Assembly (NCBI GenBank): GCA_900771335.1
Contig: CAAGNP010000035.1
Span: 1-47,021, forward strand
Origin: Rikenellaceae bacterium
GTDB taxonomy: Bacteria; Bacteroidota; Bacteroidia; Bacteroidales; UBA932
Length of the DNA stretch: 47,021 nt
Direction of reading: 5' to 3'
Position numbers and translations under genes: made by a program. Positions 23,940 through 32,301 of the stretch are shown piece by piece. The notes below the pieces were generated by a model. The model worked only from the letters and a program-made list of their open reading frames with translations, made no database searches and was not told where the DNA came from. Position 1 is the first letter of the stretch, and every line of letters starts with the position of its first letter.

Positions 23940-25241
23940 TTGAATCTGACCCCAAAACAGAAAAAACTATTGAACTGGGCACTCATTGTGGCCGGAGTGG
24001 TGGTTATTGTCCTGAACATTATATCCAGATGCACCGGGGCAGAGAATATGGAGCAGGAAGGTGCAGAGGAGGAGTATATCTCCATCAACCACCTCATCTC
24101 AAATGACATGTCTGACTCCGAATCTACCAAAAAGCTCGACAATTATGTGGAGAAGTTCCTCAAGAGGTGGGAGATAAAAGGGGGAAGCCTCGCCATAATG
24201 AAAGAGGGGAAGCTTGTATATGCCAAGGGGTACGGCTGGGCAGACGAGGAGGACTCTCTCAAAACCGGCCCGGGCAATATTTTCAGAGTCGCATCCCTAT
24301 CAAAGCTCATCACCGCTACCGCAATAATGAAAATGGTGGAGGACTCACTGCTGGCACTTGACGACAAGGTATTTGGGGAAAACGGAATCCTTAACGAGGA
24401 GCAATTCTCACACTATAGGGACAAAAGGGTGCCCAGAATCACAGTGGAGCACCTTCTGAGACATAAGGGTGGATTTGCCACATATCGTGGGGACCCGCTC
24501 TTCTCCACAAGGGAGATTATGATCTGGGAGGGGCTCGACACCGTTCCTGATATGGACAGAGTCATCGAGTACTCGCTCTCACAGCGTCTTGGATTCACGC
24601 CGGGAGCAAGCACCAAATACTCCAATGCCGGATACCTTATCCTCTCCAAGATCATCGAGAAGCTCAGTGGGATGAGTTATGAAGAGTATTGCCAGAAATA
24701 TATCCTTCACCCATCCGGATGTCATGATATGCATCTGGCCAGGAACCTCTATGAGGACAAATACGGAAACGAGGTGAGATACTACGAGCCCCATGACGCC
24801 ACCCCTATCCTCGCATATAACAACAGCGGCGACTCCCTCTACAGAAGGTACGGCGGAAACAATATCGAAGGCCTCTATGGTGCAGGAGGATGGGTATCAT
24901 CTCCATCCGAATTTGTAATGTTCGTCTCCAGGATAGACGGCGAAGAAACCACACCCGACATCCTCTCAGGCGAGAGTATAAAGAGAATGATCACCTGTGT
25001 GGGTGGTGAACTCCCCATCGGATGGTCCAGAGCCGGAGCGGGTTCTGAATGGAAAAGGACAGGAACGCTCGCCGGTAGCAGTGCGATAGTCAAAAAACAG
25101 AAAGATGGGACCATCTGGATGTTTGTCACCAATACCAGTTCATGGAAAGGGAACAAATTCCCACGATATATCGAAACTATGGTCAGGAGGGCTTCATCGG
25201 GAATTGAGTTCCCGGATCAAAATCTTTTGGATTTTATCTAA
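23940..25241 (+). CDS. Membrane-anchored serine hydrolase (beta-lactamase class C fold)
   Basis: The only start that keeps the N-terminal membrane segment (LLNWALIVAGVVVIVLNII, about 10-28) is a TTG at 23940, 2 bases after the LysR stop. The 433-residue protein carries SxxK (Ser119-Leu-Ser-Lys122), YxN (Tyr227-Ser-Asn229) and a KRTGT motif near 365, which are the three active-site motifs of class C beta-lactamases and D-peptidases. The catalytic domain would face the periplasm. Substrates may be D-amino-acid peptides, esters or cell-wall fragments; drug hydrolysis is not implied. Its last codons overlap the rpsF promoter, and no terminator separates them. Confidence 0.87.
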   Translation: MNLTPKQKKLLNWALIVAGVVVIVLNIISRCTGAENMEQEGAEEEYISINHLISNDMSDSESTKKLDNYVEKFLKRWEIKGGSLAIMKEGKLVYAKGYGWADEEDSLKTGPGNIFRVASLSKLITATAIMKMVEDSLLALDDKVFGENGILNEEQFSHYRDKRVPRITVEHLLRHKGGFATYRGDPLFSTREIMIWEGLDTVPDMDRVIEYSLSQRLGFTPGASTKYSNAGYLILSKIIEKLSGMSYEEYCQKYILHPSGCHDMHLARNLYEDKYGNEVRYYEPHDATPILAYNNSGDSLYRRYGGNNIEGLYGAGGWVSSPSEFVMFVSRIDGEETTPDILSGESIKRMITCVGGELPIGWSRAGAGSEWKRTGTLAGSSAIVKKQKDGTIWMFVTNTSSWKGNKFPRYIETMVRRASSGIEFPDQNLLDFI

Positions 25242-25256
25242 TAATCACTATCTTTG
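25226..25256 (+). promoter_or_regulatory. Promoter of rpsF-rpsR-rplI
   Basis: TTTG (25226-25229), a 19-base spacer, and TATCTTTG (25249-25256) match the consensus at both boxes. The -33 box lies inside the 3' end of the serine hydrolase gene. Predicted leader about 52 bases. Confidence 0.75.
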
Positions 25257-25261
25257 CAGCC

Positions 25262-25280
25262 CTTTTGGTATAACCAGAAG
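25262..25280 (+). promoter_or_regulatory. Hairpin in the rpsF leader
   Basis: CTTTTGG (25262-25268) pairs with CCAGAAG (25274-25280) with one G-U wobble and a TATAA loop, at the very start of the predicted mRNA. The position fits a ribosomal-protein autoregulatory leader, such as that bound by S6:S18 in other bacteria, but the known CCG bulge is not visible. Confidence 0.3.
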
Positions 25281-25312
25281 TAAAATTTATTTATAACTTA
25301 ATATTAATCAAA

Positions 25313-25648
25313 ATGTTAAAACAGTACGAAACCGTTTTCATTGCAACTCCCGTTTTATCTGAAGCACAGATAAAGGAAGCGGTACAAAAGTATCACGACC
25401 TAATCGTGGCTGAGGGTGGCGAGATCGTGCATGAAGAGGACTGGGGCCTTAAAAAATTGGCTTACCCAATCCAGAAAAAAACTACAGGATTCTATCACTT
25501 GATCGAATTCAAAGCAGACTCACAATTCATCGCTAAATTGGAAGTAAACTACAAACGTGACGAGAGAATCCTACGTTTCCTTACTTTCGCTATGGACAAA
25601 CACGCTGTAGCTTACGCAGAGCGTCGTCGTGCTAACCAATCTAAATAA
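25313..25648 (+). CDS. rpsF: Small ribosomal subunit protein bS6
   Basis: The 111-residue protein shows the S6 ferredoxin-like start MLKQYETVFIATPVLSEAQ, EDWGLKKLAYPIQKKTTGFYHLIEF and YKRDERILRFL. It pairs with bS18 on the 30S platform. First gene of the operon, with no Shine-Dalgarno sequence, in line with the phylum. Its TAA stop forms the first bases of the rpsR Shine-Dalgarno. Confidence 0.97.
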   Translation: MLKQYETVFIATPVLSEAQIKEAVQKYHDLIVAEGGEIVHEEDWGLKKLAYPIQKKTTGFYHLIEFKADSQFIAKLEVNYKRDERILRFLTFAMDKHAVAYAERRRANQSK

Positions 25649-25653
25649 GGAGG
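25646..25653 (+). promoter_or_regulatory. Shine-Dalgarno of rpsR overlapping the rpsF stop
   Basis: TAAGGAGG, full complement to the 16S rRNA tail, 9 bases before the rpsR ATG. Such sequences are absent from nearly all other genes here. In Bacteroidota the anti-SD is held in a pocket involving bS18, bS6 and bS21, so an SD on rpsR fits feedback control by free platform proteins. Confidence 0.8.
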
Positions 25654-25662
25654 AATTTAATT

Positions 25663-25929
25663 ATGGCAACTAACAACGAAATCCGTTATCTAAACCCTCC
25701 TACAGTAGAGGTTAAAAAGAAAAAATATTGCCGTTTCAAAAAAACAGGCATCAAATATGTTGACTACAAGGACGCTGAATTCCTAAAACGCTTCCTTAAC
25801 GAGCAAGGTAAAATCCTTCCTCGTCGTCTTACCGGTACTTCTTTGAAATTCCAAAAGAAAGTAGCGCAAGCAGTTAAACGCGCAAGGCACCTTGCTTTGC
25901 TTCCTTACGTAACAGACCTATTGAAATAA
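25663..25929 (+). CDS. rpsR: Small ribosomal subunit protein bS18
   Basis: 88 residues, with KKYCRFKKTGIKYVDYKDAEFL, GKILPRRLTGTSLKFQKK and AVKRARHLALLPYV, all S18 signatures. It binds bS6 and 16S rRNA near the mRNA exit and the anti-Shine-Dalgarno pocket. Translation start is set by a strong SD. Slightly longer than E. coli S18 (75 residues), as is common in this phylum. Confidence 0.97.
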   Translation: MATNNEIRYLNPPTVEVKKKKYCRFKKTGIKYVDYKDAEFLKRFLNEQGKILPRRLTGTSLKFQKKVAQAVKRARHLALLPYVTDLLK

Positions 25930-25930
25930 G

Positions 25931-25937
25931 AAGGAGG
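25931..25937 (+). promoter_or_regulatory. Shine-Dalgarno of rplI
   Basis: AAGGAGG lies 6 bases before the rplI ATG, immediately after the rpsR stop, again unusually strong for this organism. Confidence 0.7.
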
Positions 25938-25943
25938 AGAGAT

Positions 25944-26396
25944 ATGGAAATTATTTTGAAACAAGATGTCGCTAATCTAGGACATAAAGACGATATCGTA
26001 ACTGTAAAAAATGGTTACGCAGCTAACTACCTTATCCCTCAAGGATATGCTATCATGGCTACCCCTTCTGCTAAAAAGGTTCACGCTGAAAATCTAAAAC
26101 AAAGAGCTCACAAAGAGGCTAAAATCCGTGAAGAGGCTACTGCTCTTGCTGCTAAACTTGAAGGCTTGACAGTAAAAGTAGCTACAAAAGTTAGCTCAAC
26201 CGGTAAAGTATTCGGTTCAGTTAACAACATCCAGGTTGCTGAAGCTCTTGCTGCTCTTGGTCACGAAATCGACCGCAGAAACATCACTCTTGTAGAGGCT
26301 GACAAAGTTCAGGAAGTTGGTACTTTCGCAGCTGTTGTTAAATGCTACAAAGAGATCAAAGCTAACATCAACGTAGAAGTTGTAGGCGAAGAGTAA
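25944..26396 (+). CDS. rplI: Large ribosomal subunit protein bL9
   Basis: The 150-residue protein has the L9 N-terminal domain (MEIILKQDVANLGHKDDIVTV, GYAANYLIPQGYA), a long connecting helix and the C-terminal domain with SSTGKVFGSVNNIQVAEAL. It sits at the L1 stalk base and affects frame maintenance. Last gene of the operon, followed by a strong terminator. Confidence 0.97.
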   Translation: MEIILKQDVANLGHKDDIVTVKNGYAANYLIPQGYAIMATPSAKKVHAENLKQRAHKEAKIREEATALAAKLEGLTVKVATKVSSTGKVFGSVNNIQVAEALAALGHEIDRRNITLVEADKVQEVGTFAAVVKCYKEIKANINVEVVGEE

Positions 26397-26417
26397 TCTT
26401 CACTTCACACCATACAG

Positions 26418-26450
26418 AAAGAGATTGACTGTCGCAGTCAATCTCTTTTT
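26418..26450 (+). terminator. Terminator of the rpsF operon
   Basis: AAAGAGATTGACTG (26418-26431) and CAGTCAATCTCTTT (26435-26448) form a perfect 14-bp stem with a TCG loop and an eight-T run. Confidence 0.9.
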
Positions 26451-26517
26451 TTTCATTACTCCTGCACATCTTTATCAGCCACATCTTATTCAGTCACATT
26501 TTTCGCACATCTTTTTC

Positions 26518-26623
26518 GCGTCAGCAACTCACTGACAGTCAACCACTTCCCACACCTGAGGGTGGGTGAAATCACCCACCCTCAGGTATAGTAAAGTGTT
26601 GATATTGAGAGAATTGCTGACGC
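26518..26623. repeat. Nested long palindrome between rplI and murF
   Basis: Three paired segments share one axis. The inner arm is ACCTGAGGGTGGGTGA (26554-26569) with its exact complement at 26572-26587. A middle partial pairing joins CAACCACTT (26540-26548) with AAAGTGTTG. The outer arm is GCGTCAGCAA (26518-26527) with TTGCTGACGC (26614-26623). The whole 106 bases would fold as one long interrupted rod. It could terminate murF from the right, but the outer arm points to a MITE-like element or structured RNA. The flank 26451-26517 holds no gene I can see. Confidence 0.7.
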
Positions 26624-26638
26624 AATACTTTCGACAGG

Positions 26639-28009
26639 CTAAAGTTCAGGAATGATGCTTTGGAGTCTGATGCCGTTGGATCCCTTGACCAGAATGGTCT
26701 GGTTCTTCAGGTGCTCTTTATGAAGATATACTTTGAGGGCCTCCACATCGGGGAAGAAGAGAGGTTTGAAACTTGGGGCAAGAGCGCTTGCATACTCCTG
26801 AAGGGCTCCAAATTCTGCACCTACGAGGATCACCTTCTTGAGATCCATTGTCGCCAACAGATCCACTATCTCCTTATGTTCCTGGGCCGAATACTCTCCC
26901 AGCTCTCTCATGTCGCCCAGAATGACCCCTTTGTTTTTGAATTCTGTAGAGATGAAGTTGGCAAGTGATGCCTTCATACTGGTAGGATTGGCATTATAAG
27001 CATCCACTACCAGAAGATTGTGCTTACCTTTCTTCAGTTCTGAACGGTTATTGGTGGGAATATACTCTGCCACTGCTGCATAGCAGTCCTGGGTAGGTAC
27101 GCCGAAATGTTCACCCACTGCGATGGCTGCCAGAACATTATCTGCATTGTAAGACCCTATCAGATGGGTACTTACGATATTCCCCCCTATTTTAAGTCTC
27201 AGGTATGGGTCATGATTGGTCACAGGGAGAATCTCCACCCCCTGATGTTTCAATCCATATGTGATAGGGTTGATACCATGTCTGTCATCCACCATCCTGA
27301 AGAGCTCAGAATTGTCCACATTCAGAAAAGCTGTTCCGGAGTGGTCCTGCAGATAGTCATACAACTCCCCTTTGGTCTTTTTGACCCCTTCATAAGATCC
27401 AAAACCGAGAATGTGTGCCTTCCCAACATTTGTAATCAGTCCGAAGTTGGGGAGGGCTATATTTACAAGTTCCTCGATATCACCAGGATGACTCGCTCCC
27501 ATCTCCACCACGGCTATCTGTGTGGACAAGGAGATCTTGAATAGGGTCATTGGGACACCGATACTGTTGTTGAGGTTCCCCTCTGTGGCAACTACTCTGT
27601 ATTTTTTGGACAGGACTGCCCTTATAAGTTCTTTGGTAGTAGTCTTTCCATTGGTACCGGTAAGACCGATTACAGGTATCCTGAACCCTTGACGGTGCCA
27701 TTTGGCCAATAGCTGGAAAGCCTTCAGAGGGCTCTCCACCACGATATACCTTTTCAAACGCTCCCTGTCTGCCGCAGTACCGTAGTCGGGATTGAATTTT
27801 GCAGCTATTACCATCTTACCGAAGTCGCTGTCCCTCTCCACCACAGCACACAAGGCACCTTTGTCCAGTGCTGCTCTGGCATAATTGTTTCCGTCAAAAC
27901 TCTCACCCCTCAATGCGAAAAATATATTTCCGGCCGACACACTTCTGCTGTCGGTGCTCACCCCTGAGGAGAATGGGAACAACTCCAATATTTTATTTAT
28001 CTCTTTCAT
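26639..28009 (-). CDS. murF: UDP-MurNAc-tripeptide-D-Ala-D-Ala ligase
   Basis: The 456-residue cytoplasmic Mur ligase has the N-terminal UDP-binding STDSRSVSAGNIFFALRG, the P-loop GLTGTNGKTTTKEL (118-124), EMGASHPGDIEELVNIALP and the C-terminal DAYNANPTSMKASL. It adds D-Ala-D-Ala to complete the peptidoglycan pentapeptide precursor. It starts 2 bases after the dut stop and is the last gene of the patatin-flippase-dut-murF operon, away from the usual dcw cluster. Length is normal. Confidence 0.95.
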   Translation of the reverse strand: MKEINKILELFPFSSGVSTDSRSVSAGNIFFALRGESFDGNNYARAALDKGALCAVVERDSDFGKMVIAAKFNPDYGTAADRERLKRYIVVESPLKAFQLLAKWHRQGFRIPVIGLTGTNGKTTTKELIRAVLSKKYRVVATEGNLNNSIGVPMTLFKISLSTQIAVVEMGASHPGDIEELVNIALPNFGLITNVGKAHILGFGSYEGVKKTKGELYDYLQDHSGTAFLNVDNSELFRMVDDRHGINPITYGLKHQGVEILPVTNHDPYLRLKIGGNIVSTHLIGSYNADNVLAAIAVGEHFGVPTQDCYAAVAEYIPTNNRSELKKGKHNLLVVDAYNANPTSMKASLANFISTEFKNKGVILGDMRELGEYSAQEHKEIVDLLATMDLKKVILVGAEFGALQEYASALAPSFKPLFFPDVEALKVYLHKEHLKNQTILVKGSNGIRLQSIIPEL

Positions 28010-28011
28010 AA

Positions 28012-28446
28012 TTATTGTTTTCCGGTCGAACCAAAACCACCTGTACCCCTTTCACTTTCCGATAGGGTCTCCACCTCTACCCACTCCACTTTTTCGTAGC
28101 GTGCTATTACCATCTGTGCTATCCTCTCACCGGGATTGATAACAAAATCCTCTTTTGAGAGATTTACAAGGATTACTTTGATCTCACCCCTATAGTCGGC
28201 ATCGATGGTCCCGGGAGAGTTCACAATCGATATTCCGTGCTTGGCTGCAAGTCCGCTGCGCGGTCTGATCTGAGCTTCGTGCCCTTCGGGCAATTCGATA
28301 AAGATACCTGTAGGAACCATTGCCCTCTCAAGTGAAGACAATACGATAGGCTCATCTATCGCTGCCCTCAAATCGACACCGGCAGAGTGCCGGGTAGCGT
28401 ACTCGGGGGTACTATACTTCGACTTGTTTACTATTTTTACTTCCAT
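28012..28446 (-). CDS. dut: dUTP diphosphatase
   Basis: The start at 28446 (MEVKIVNKSKY) removes 12 unlikely upstream residues and still overlaps the flippase gene by 35 bases. The 144-residue trimeric dUTPase carries the five motifs: AGVDLRAAID, RPRSGLAAKHG, NSPGTIDADYRGEI, ERIAQMVIARYE and the C-terminal P-loop-like RGTGGFGSTG. It hydrolyses dUTP to dUMP, keeping uracil out of DNA. Translation is coupled on both sides. Confidence 0.95.
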   Translation of the reverse strand: MEVKIVNKSKYSTPEYATRHSAGVDLRAAIDEPIVLSSLERAMVPTGIFIELPEGHEAQIRPRSGLAAKHGISIVNSPGTIDADYRGEIKVILVNLSKEDFVINPGERIAQMVIARYEKVEWVEVETLSESERGTGGFGSTGKQ

Positions 28447-29908
28447 ATTTGACAAAAAGATAATATCCTGCAATATACACAAAAATCAATACAGTTTTAA
28501 TGACAAGTTTCCAAATCAGGAGAAGATCCGCCGGAATGAGGAGGCTCGCCCCATAAAGGATCAGACCGCCACATATGATGGCAAATATCCTCACCCAGTC
28601 ATATGGGATTTTATAATATTTGTTGCCGAGCAATGTGCTGATCACCAGCATCACCAGGTAGCTTGCAAAATGGCCCCAGGCTGCCGCCCAATAAGAATAC
28701 TTGGCCAGGAACAGAACATTGACCACAGCTGTAACCAATAGACCTGCCATGGTGATATATATGGCGTAAGAAGATTTGTCGGATAGTTTGTACCACATCG
28801 AGACATTGAAGAGCATTCCGAGCATCATATAGGCCAGAAGCATTATCGGCACAATACCCATTCCCACTCTGAAATCTGCCCCCACTACAAACTGTATGAT
28901 ATCTATATAGAATATGATTCCCAGAAAAACGAGCATACAGAACGCCACAAAGTACTCCATCACCTGCGCATAGAGCGCTTTGGACCCTTTGTCCCTGGCT
29001 CTGGCGAAGAAAAACGGCTCTGCCGCAAACCTGAACATCTGCACGAAAAGGGACATGATCACCGCCACCTTCACGGCCGCCTGGTAGATTCCCAGGTCTG
29101 AACGCCAGAGGGTGTCATCCACATTAAGATATCTGAAAAGTATCCTGTCGAGAAAGTCGTTCATGACTCCTGGTAGACCTGCAATCATCAAGGGGAGGGA
29201 ATATCCCATCAACCCTCTCCACACCTTTGAGTCAAACTCAAACCTCAACTTGAGGATGTCCGGAACGAATAGAAGAAGGGCCATCACACAACTCACACAG
29301 ATGGAGAAGATAGGGTATGAGAAATCGGGGGTAGCAGACACGAACTTCAACAGAAATGTATCTGGATGGGCCGCTGCAAATGCCGGAAACCAGAGGAAAA
29401 GGGCTACATTGGACCCCACTTCGGTAAGAATCTTTGTGGTCTTGAAAATGGCAAACTTCCAAGCTTTGGTCTCAAACCTCAGCTTCGCAAAAAGGATCGC
29501 AGTGAAAGAGTCTATCGCCAATATCAGACCTATATACACATAGCAGAGATAATAACCCGAATAGCCCATTGCCACAGAGATGCTATCCCCGAAGAGTACC
29601 ATAATCAGAAGGAAAACAAGGGATAGGGCCGAAACGGAGGCCAATGCGGTAGAGAATACCTGGCGAGGCTGCGCCCCCTCCTTGTTCGCAAATCTGAAAC
29701 ATCCGGTCTCCAATCCAAGGGTAAGAATCACCTGCAGTACGGCAATATAGGCCATGAACTCGGTCAGCACCCCATAGTCGGTAGTGGTCAGATAATATGT
29801 ATAAAGGGGGAGAAACAGAAAATTTATAAATCGTGCCAGGATGGTACTCACCCCGTATATTGCGGTCTCCCCCGCCAATTTCTTCAATATGCTGCTATTT
29901 GCACCCAT
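28412..29908 (-). CDS. Wzx-type polysaccharide/lipid-linked sugar flippase
   Basis: The 498-residue inner-membrane protein has 12-14 hydrophobic segments of the MOP/MVF superfamily. LAGETAIYGVSTILARFINFLFLPLYT at the start and TEFMAYIAVLQVILTLGLETGCFRF are typical of polysaccharide biosynthesis flippases. It would move an undecaprenyl-linked glycan to the periplasm; a lipid II flippase role is a possible alternative since murF is in the same operon. It starts 1 base after the patatin gene stop. No O-antigen cluster is present in the window. Confidence 0.87.
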   Translation of the reverse strand: MGANSSILKKLAGETAIYGVSTILARFINFLFLPLYTYYLTTTDYGVLTEFMAYIAVLQVILTLGLETGCFRFANKEGAQPRQVFSTALASVSALSLVFLLIMVLFGDSISVAMGYSGYYLCYVYIGLILAIDSFTAILFAKLRFETKAWKFAIFKTTKILTEVGSNVALFLWFPAFAAAHPDTFLLKFVSATPDFSYPIFSICVSCVMALLLFVPDILKLRFEFDSKVWRGLMGYSLPLMIAGLPGVMNDFLDRILFRYLNVDDTLWRSDLGIYQAAVKVAVIMSLFVQMFRFAAEPFFFARARDKGSKALYAQVMEYFVAFCMLVFLGIIFYIDIIQFVVGADFRVGMGIVPIMLLAYMMLGMLFNVSMWYKLSDKSSYAIYITMAGLLVTAVVNVLFLAKYSYWAAAWGHFASYLVMLVISTLLGNKYYKIPYDWVRIFAIICGGLILYGASLLIPADLLLIWKLVIKTVLIFVYIAGYYLFVKYGSKNSKQVEV

Positions 29909-29909
29909 T

Positions 29910-32237
29910 TTAATTTCTCAAACCTCTAGCTTTAAACAATAGGAATCCAAGATTCAACTGTGGATAGAATTTGGTATCCGCTTTCTGGTAATATGCACAG
30001 GAAAGGGTCACAGGTCCGAAAGGGGACTGCCATACCAATGCGGCGTCTCCCAATAGATTTCCCAACGGGAAAGGATCAGAAAAGTCATACTGTCCGCCAC
30101 CTTTCTCGATTATCTCCTTATATGGCTGGAAGTAACCCACCGCTACCCTCAGTGAAAAACTCTCCCCGAACTTGAAGATGGGTGTAAGGGTCATCCCTGC
30201 ATAGATGGGGGCCCTATACCCCTCCAGAAGGAGTGTGCGGCTATGCACAGTCGGAGTATATCCAGGCGACAACAGTACTGTGGAGATATAATCACCCATT
30301 CTGATAGGATTTGATACGACCACATTTGCATTGAGTCCCAGCGAAAGCCACTTGGATATATTGTAGTAGTTATCCACCTTCATGTCTATGATTACACTAT
30401 GCTTTTCCGGATTATATGATGCAGGGAACTTATGCTCCACAGAGTGCGATCCGGGGATAAAGAGCTCTTTACCATACACATATCTGAGGTCTATATGCCT
30501 CTGTTTTCCCTCTGTAGGATAGAGTTTATAGTTCAGTGTATTCTGCTCAAACAATATCCTCGGTGTAAAATAAGTGAACTCAGTCCTGTCTTTCGTATCA
30601 TATTTGGTGTATGAATTGGTAGGGTAATAGTCATAATGGTTAAAACCTACTGTACCACCGATATTTACCATAAATCCATATCTCTCAGAGAGTGGCATAC
30701 CCACATTCAATGTACCGTACACCTCTGTCTCCATCACATTCCTGGCAAGTGTTGTCTCAAAAATCGGGCTCTGGTTGCTGGAAAGGTAGTCAAATCTGTG
30801 CCCTACGACATCCAACTCCACGAAACTCAACGGATCAAAGGTAAGGTCCTTTCTCAAAGTGAGATCTGCCCCTACATAGAGCTGCCCTACATTGATGTTC
30901 ATGGCCCCCCTATAGGGATGTTTGTCCATATCTTGATATGAGATACCCAAATACCCCTGAAGAAGTGATGAGGAAGAGATATTGCCCCCGGCAGAGAGTG
31001 TGACACCCCTCTTTTTGGACGCTACGATATTGAGTGTAAATAGTGAGTCCTTAGGGTCAAACTTGGCTGTGGGGTAGAAAGTGTTCACTGTCTTGGCTGC
31101 TGTCACTTTATAATACCCCCTCTTGGCCTGATTGAATGAAAAAGTATCCCTTCCCAGGGTGATGGTACGTGCGATATACTCCTTCTCCAATGAGTCAAGA
31201 TCCCCATCGATGACCAGCTCGTCAAAAATAAGGGCCGGACATTTTTTTCTGAAAGCGAGTCTCATGCTGTCCACCTCAGCCTTGCTCCTCTCTCTGGTGA
31301 TTCTCTCCTTCAATCCGGGGATATATTTCATAGCATCCTGATAGCCCTTCTCCATTATCTCGTCCACCGCCTGAAAATCCATAAGGGCATAATCATCGTA
31401 TTCACCGGTTATCACTACACCCTGTTCGATAGGGATATTGTAATCGGAATCCACCGAGACCATAAGCTCTATCATTCCGAAGGGATCATCATCCTCGAAT
31501 GTCATGGCCTCCCCTTTCACACATTTGGAACCTATCAGATAATCGGGATTATGGATCTCCTTCATAAGCTGCCATGGGAAGTTATTGTAGAAGCCCCCGT
31601 CAAAAAGGAGGGTAGAATCTATAACGATAGGCTTGAAATAGGCAGGAAATGTCATCGAAGCCCTGATAGCCGACCCCAGGTCTCCCGATGTGCTGACATA
31701 CTCTTTCTTATTTGATATGTCTGCCGATACACAGAAGAAAGGGATCATCAGTTTGTTGAAATCGTACTCGGCCGCAGCAGAGGATGTCCCGAAAAGCTGC
31801 ACCACCGCCAGGTCCATAGGATATGGGGATACGATACTTGTGGGGAGCGAAGGCTTAAGCCCATCAAACTGCCCGTTTTTGTCATAATCCTTCCTCAGAT
31901 TCACATTAAGCATCGCAGGGGTATTGTCGGTCTGGTACATGAAAGTAGAGAAATCACGCTCCTGCTTCCCTTTGTACCAGGAGAGGAATCTATCAGACTT
32001 GATTATATAAACCATATCATCCACAGAGAGGCCGATAGAGTACATACCACCTACGATAGCACCCATGGATGTGCCTGCAATGTAATCGATAGGGATATTA
32101 TTCTCCTCCAAAGCCTTTATCACCCCCAGATGGGAGAGCCCTTTCGCACCACCTCCGCTAAGCACCAGCCCCACAGACTGGGAAAAGAGGGAAAATGAGG
32201 ACAAAAAAAGTGTTATGATTATGGCAATTCTTCTCAT
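29910..32237 (-). CDS. Patatin-like phospholipase fused to an outer-membrane beta-barrel (PlpD type)
   Basis: The 775-residue protein has a signal peptide (about 1-19) and a patatin domain with oxyanion loop GGGAKG (28-33), nucleophile GTSMG (Ser57) and dyad aspartate in FDGGFYNN (Asp213). A POTRA-like segment (about 330-405) precedes a C-terminal 16-strand-type surface-antigen barrel (about 410-775) with many alternating beta strands. This is the layout of type Vd autotransporters, whose lipase head acts on phospholipids. It may act inside the periplasm or at the surface. It leads the flippase-dut-murF operon, a notable mix. A weak -7 box (TACCTTTA, 32279-32272) gives a leader of about 30 bases. 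Confidence 0.88.
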   Translation of the reverse strand: MRRIAIIITLFLSSFSLFSQSVGLVLSGGGAKGLSHLGVIKALEENNIPIDYIAGTSMGAIVGGMYSIGLSVDDMVYIIKSDRFLSWYKGKQERDFSTFMYQTDNTPAMLNVNLRKDYDKNGQFDGLKPSLPTSIVSPYPMDLAVVQLFGTSSAAAEYDFNKLMIPFFCVSADISNKKEYVSTSGDLGSAIRASMTFPAYFKPIVIDSTLLFDGGFYNNFPWQLMKEIHNPDYLIGSKCVKGEAMTFEDDDPFGMIELMVSVDSDYNIPIEQGVVITGEYDDYALMDFQAVDEIMEKGYQDAMKYIPGLKERITRERSKAEVDSMRLAFRKKCPALIFDELVIDGDLDSLEKEYIARTITLGRDTFSFNQAKRGYYKVTAAKTVNTFYPTAKFDPKDSLFTLNIVASKKRGVTLSAGGNISSSSLLQGYLGISYQDMDKHPYRGAMNINVGQLYVGADLTLRKDLTFDPLSFVELDVVGHRFDYLSSNQSPIFETTLARNVMETEVYGTLNVGMPLSERYGFMVNIGGTVGFNHYDYYPTNSYTKYDTKDRTEFTYFTPRILFEQNTLNYKLYPTEGKQRHIDLRYVYGKELFIPGSHSVEHKFPASYNPEKHSVIIDMKVDNYYNISKWLSLGLNANVVVSNPIRMGDYISTVLLSPGYTPTVHSRTLLLEGYRAPIYAGMTLTPIFKFGESFSLRVAVGYFQPYKEIIEKGGGQYDFSDPFPLGNLLGDAALVWQSPFGPVTLSCAYYQKADTKFYPQLNLGFLLFKARGLRN

Positions 32238-32244
32238 TTTGCAC

Positions 32245-32279
32245 TATATTTGCTAAATATATTTGCAGTTGTAAAGGTA
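32245..32279. promoter_or_regulatory. Overlapping divergent promoters
   Basis: Two plus-strand TATATTTG boxes (32245-32252 and 32258-32265) precede the cyclophilin gene at 32302, and minus-strand TACCTTTA (32279-32272) precedes the patatin gene at 32237. The boxes interleave, so the two directions probably compete. No ideal -33 spacing was found for the plus-strand boxes. Confidence 0.4.
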
Positions 32280-32301
32280 CAAAAAAACATATAACGAAGT
32301 C

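Noticed and set aside
23940..25241. Acquired antibiotic-resistance beta-lactamase
   Set aside because: SxxK, YxN and KTG-like motifs fit class C fold proteins in general, but the N-terminal membrane anchor, operon context and lack of mobile DNA point to a native serine hydrolase.
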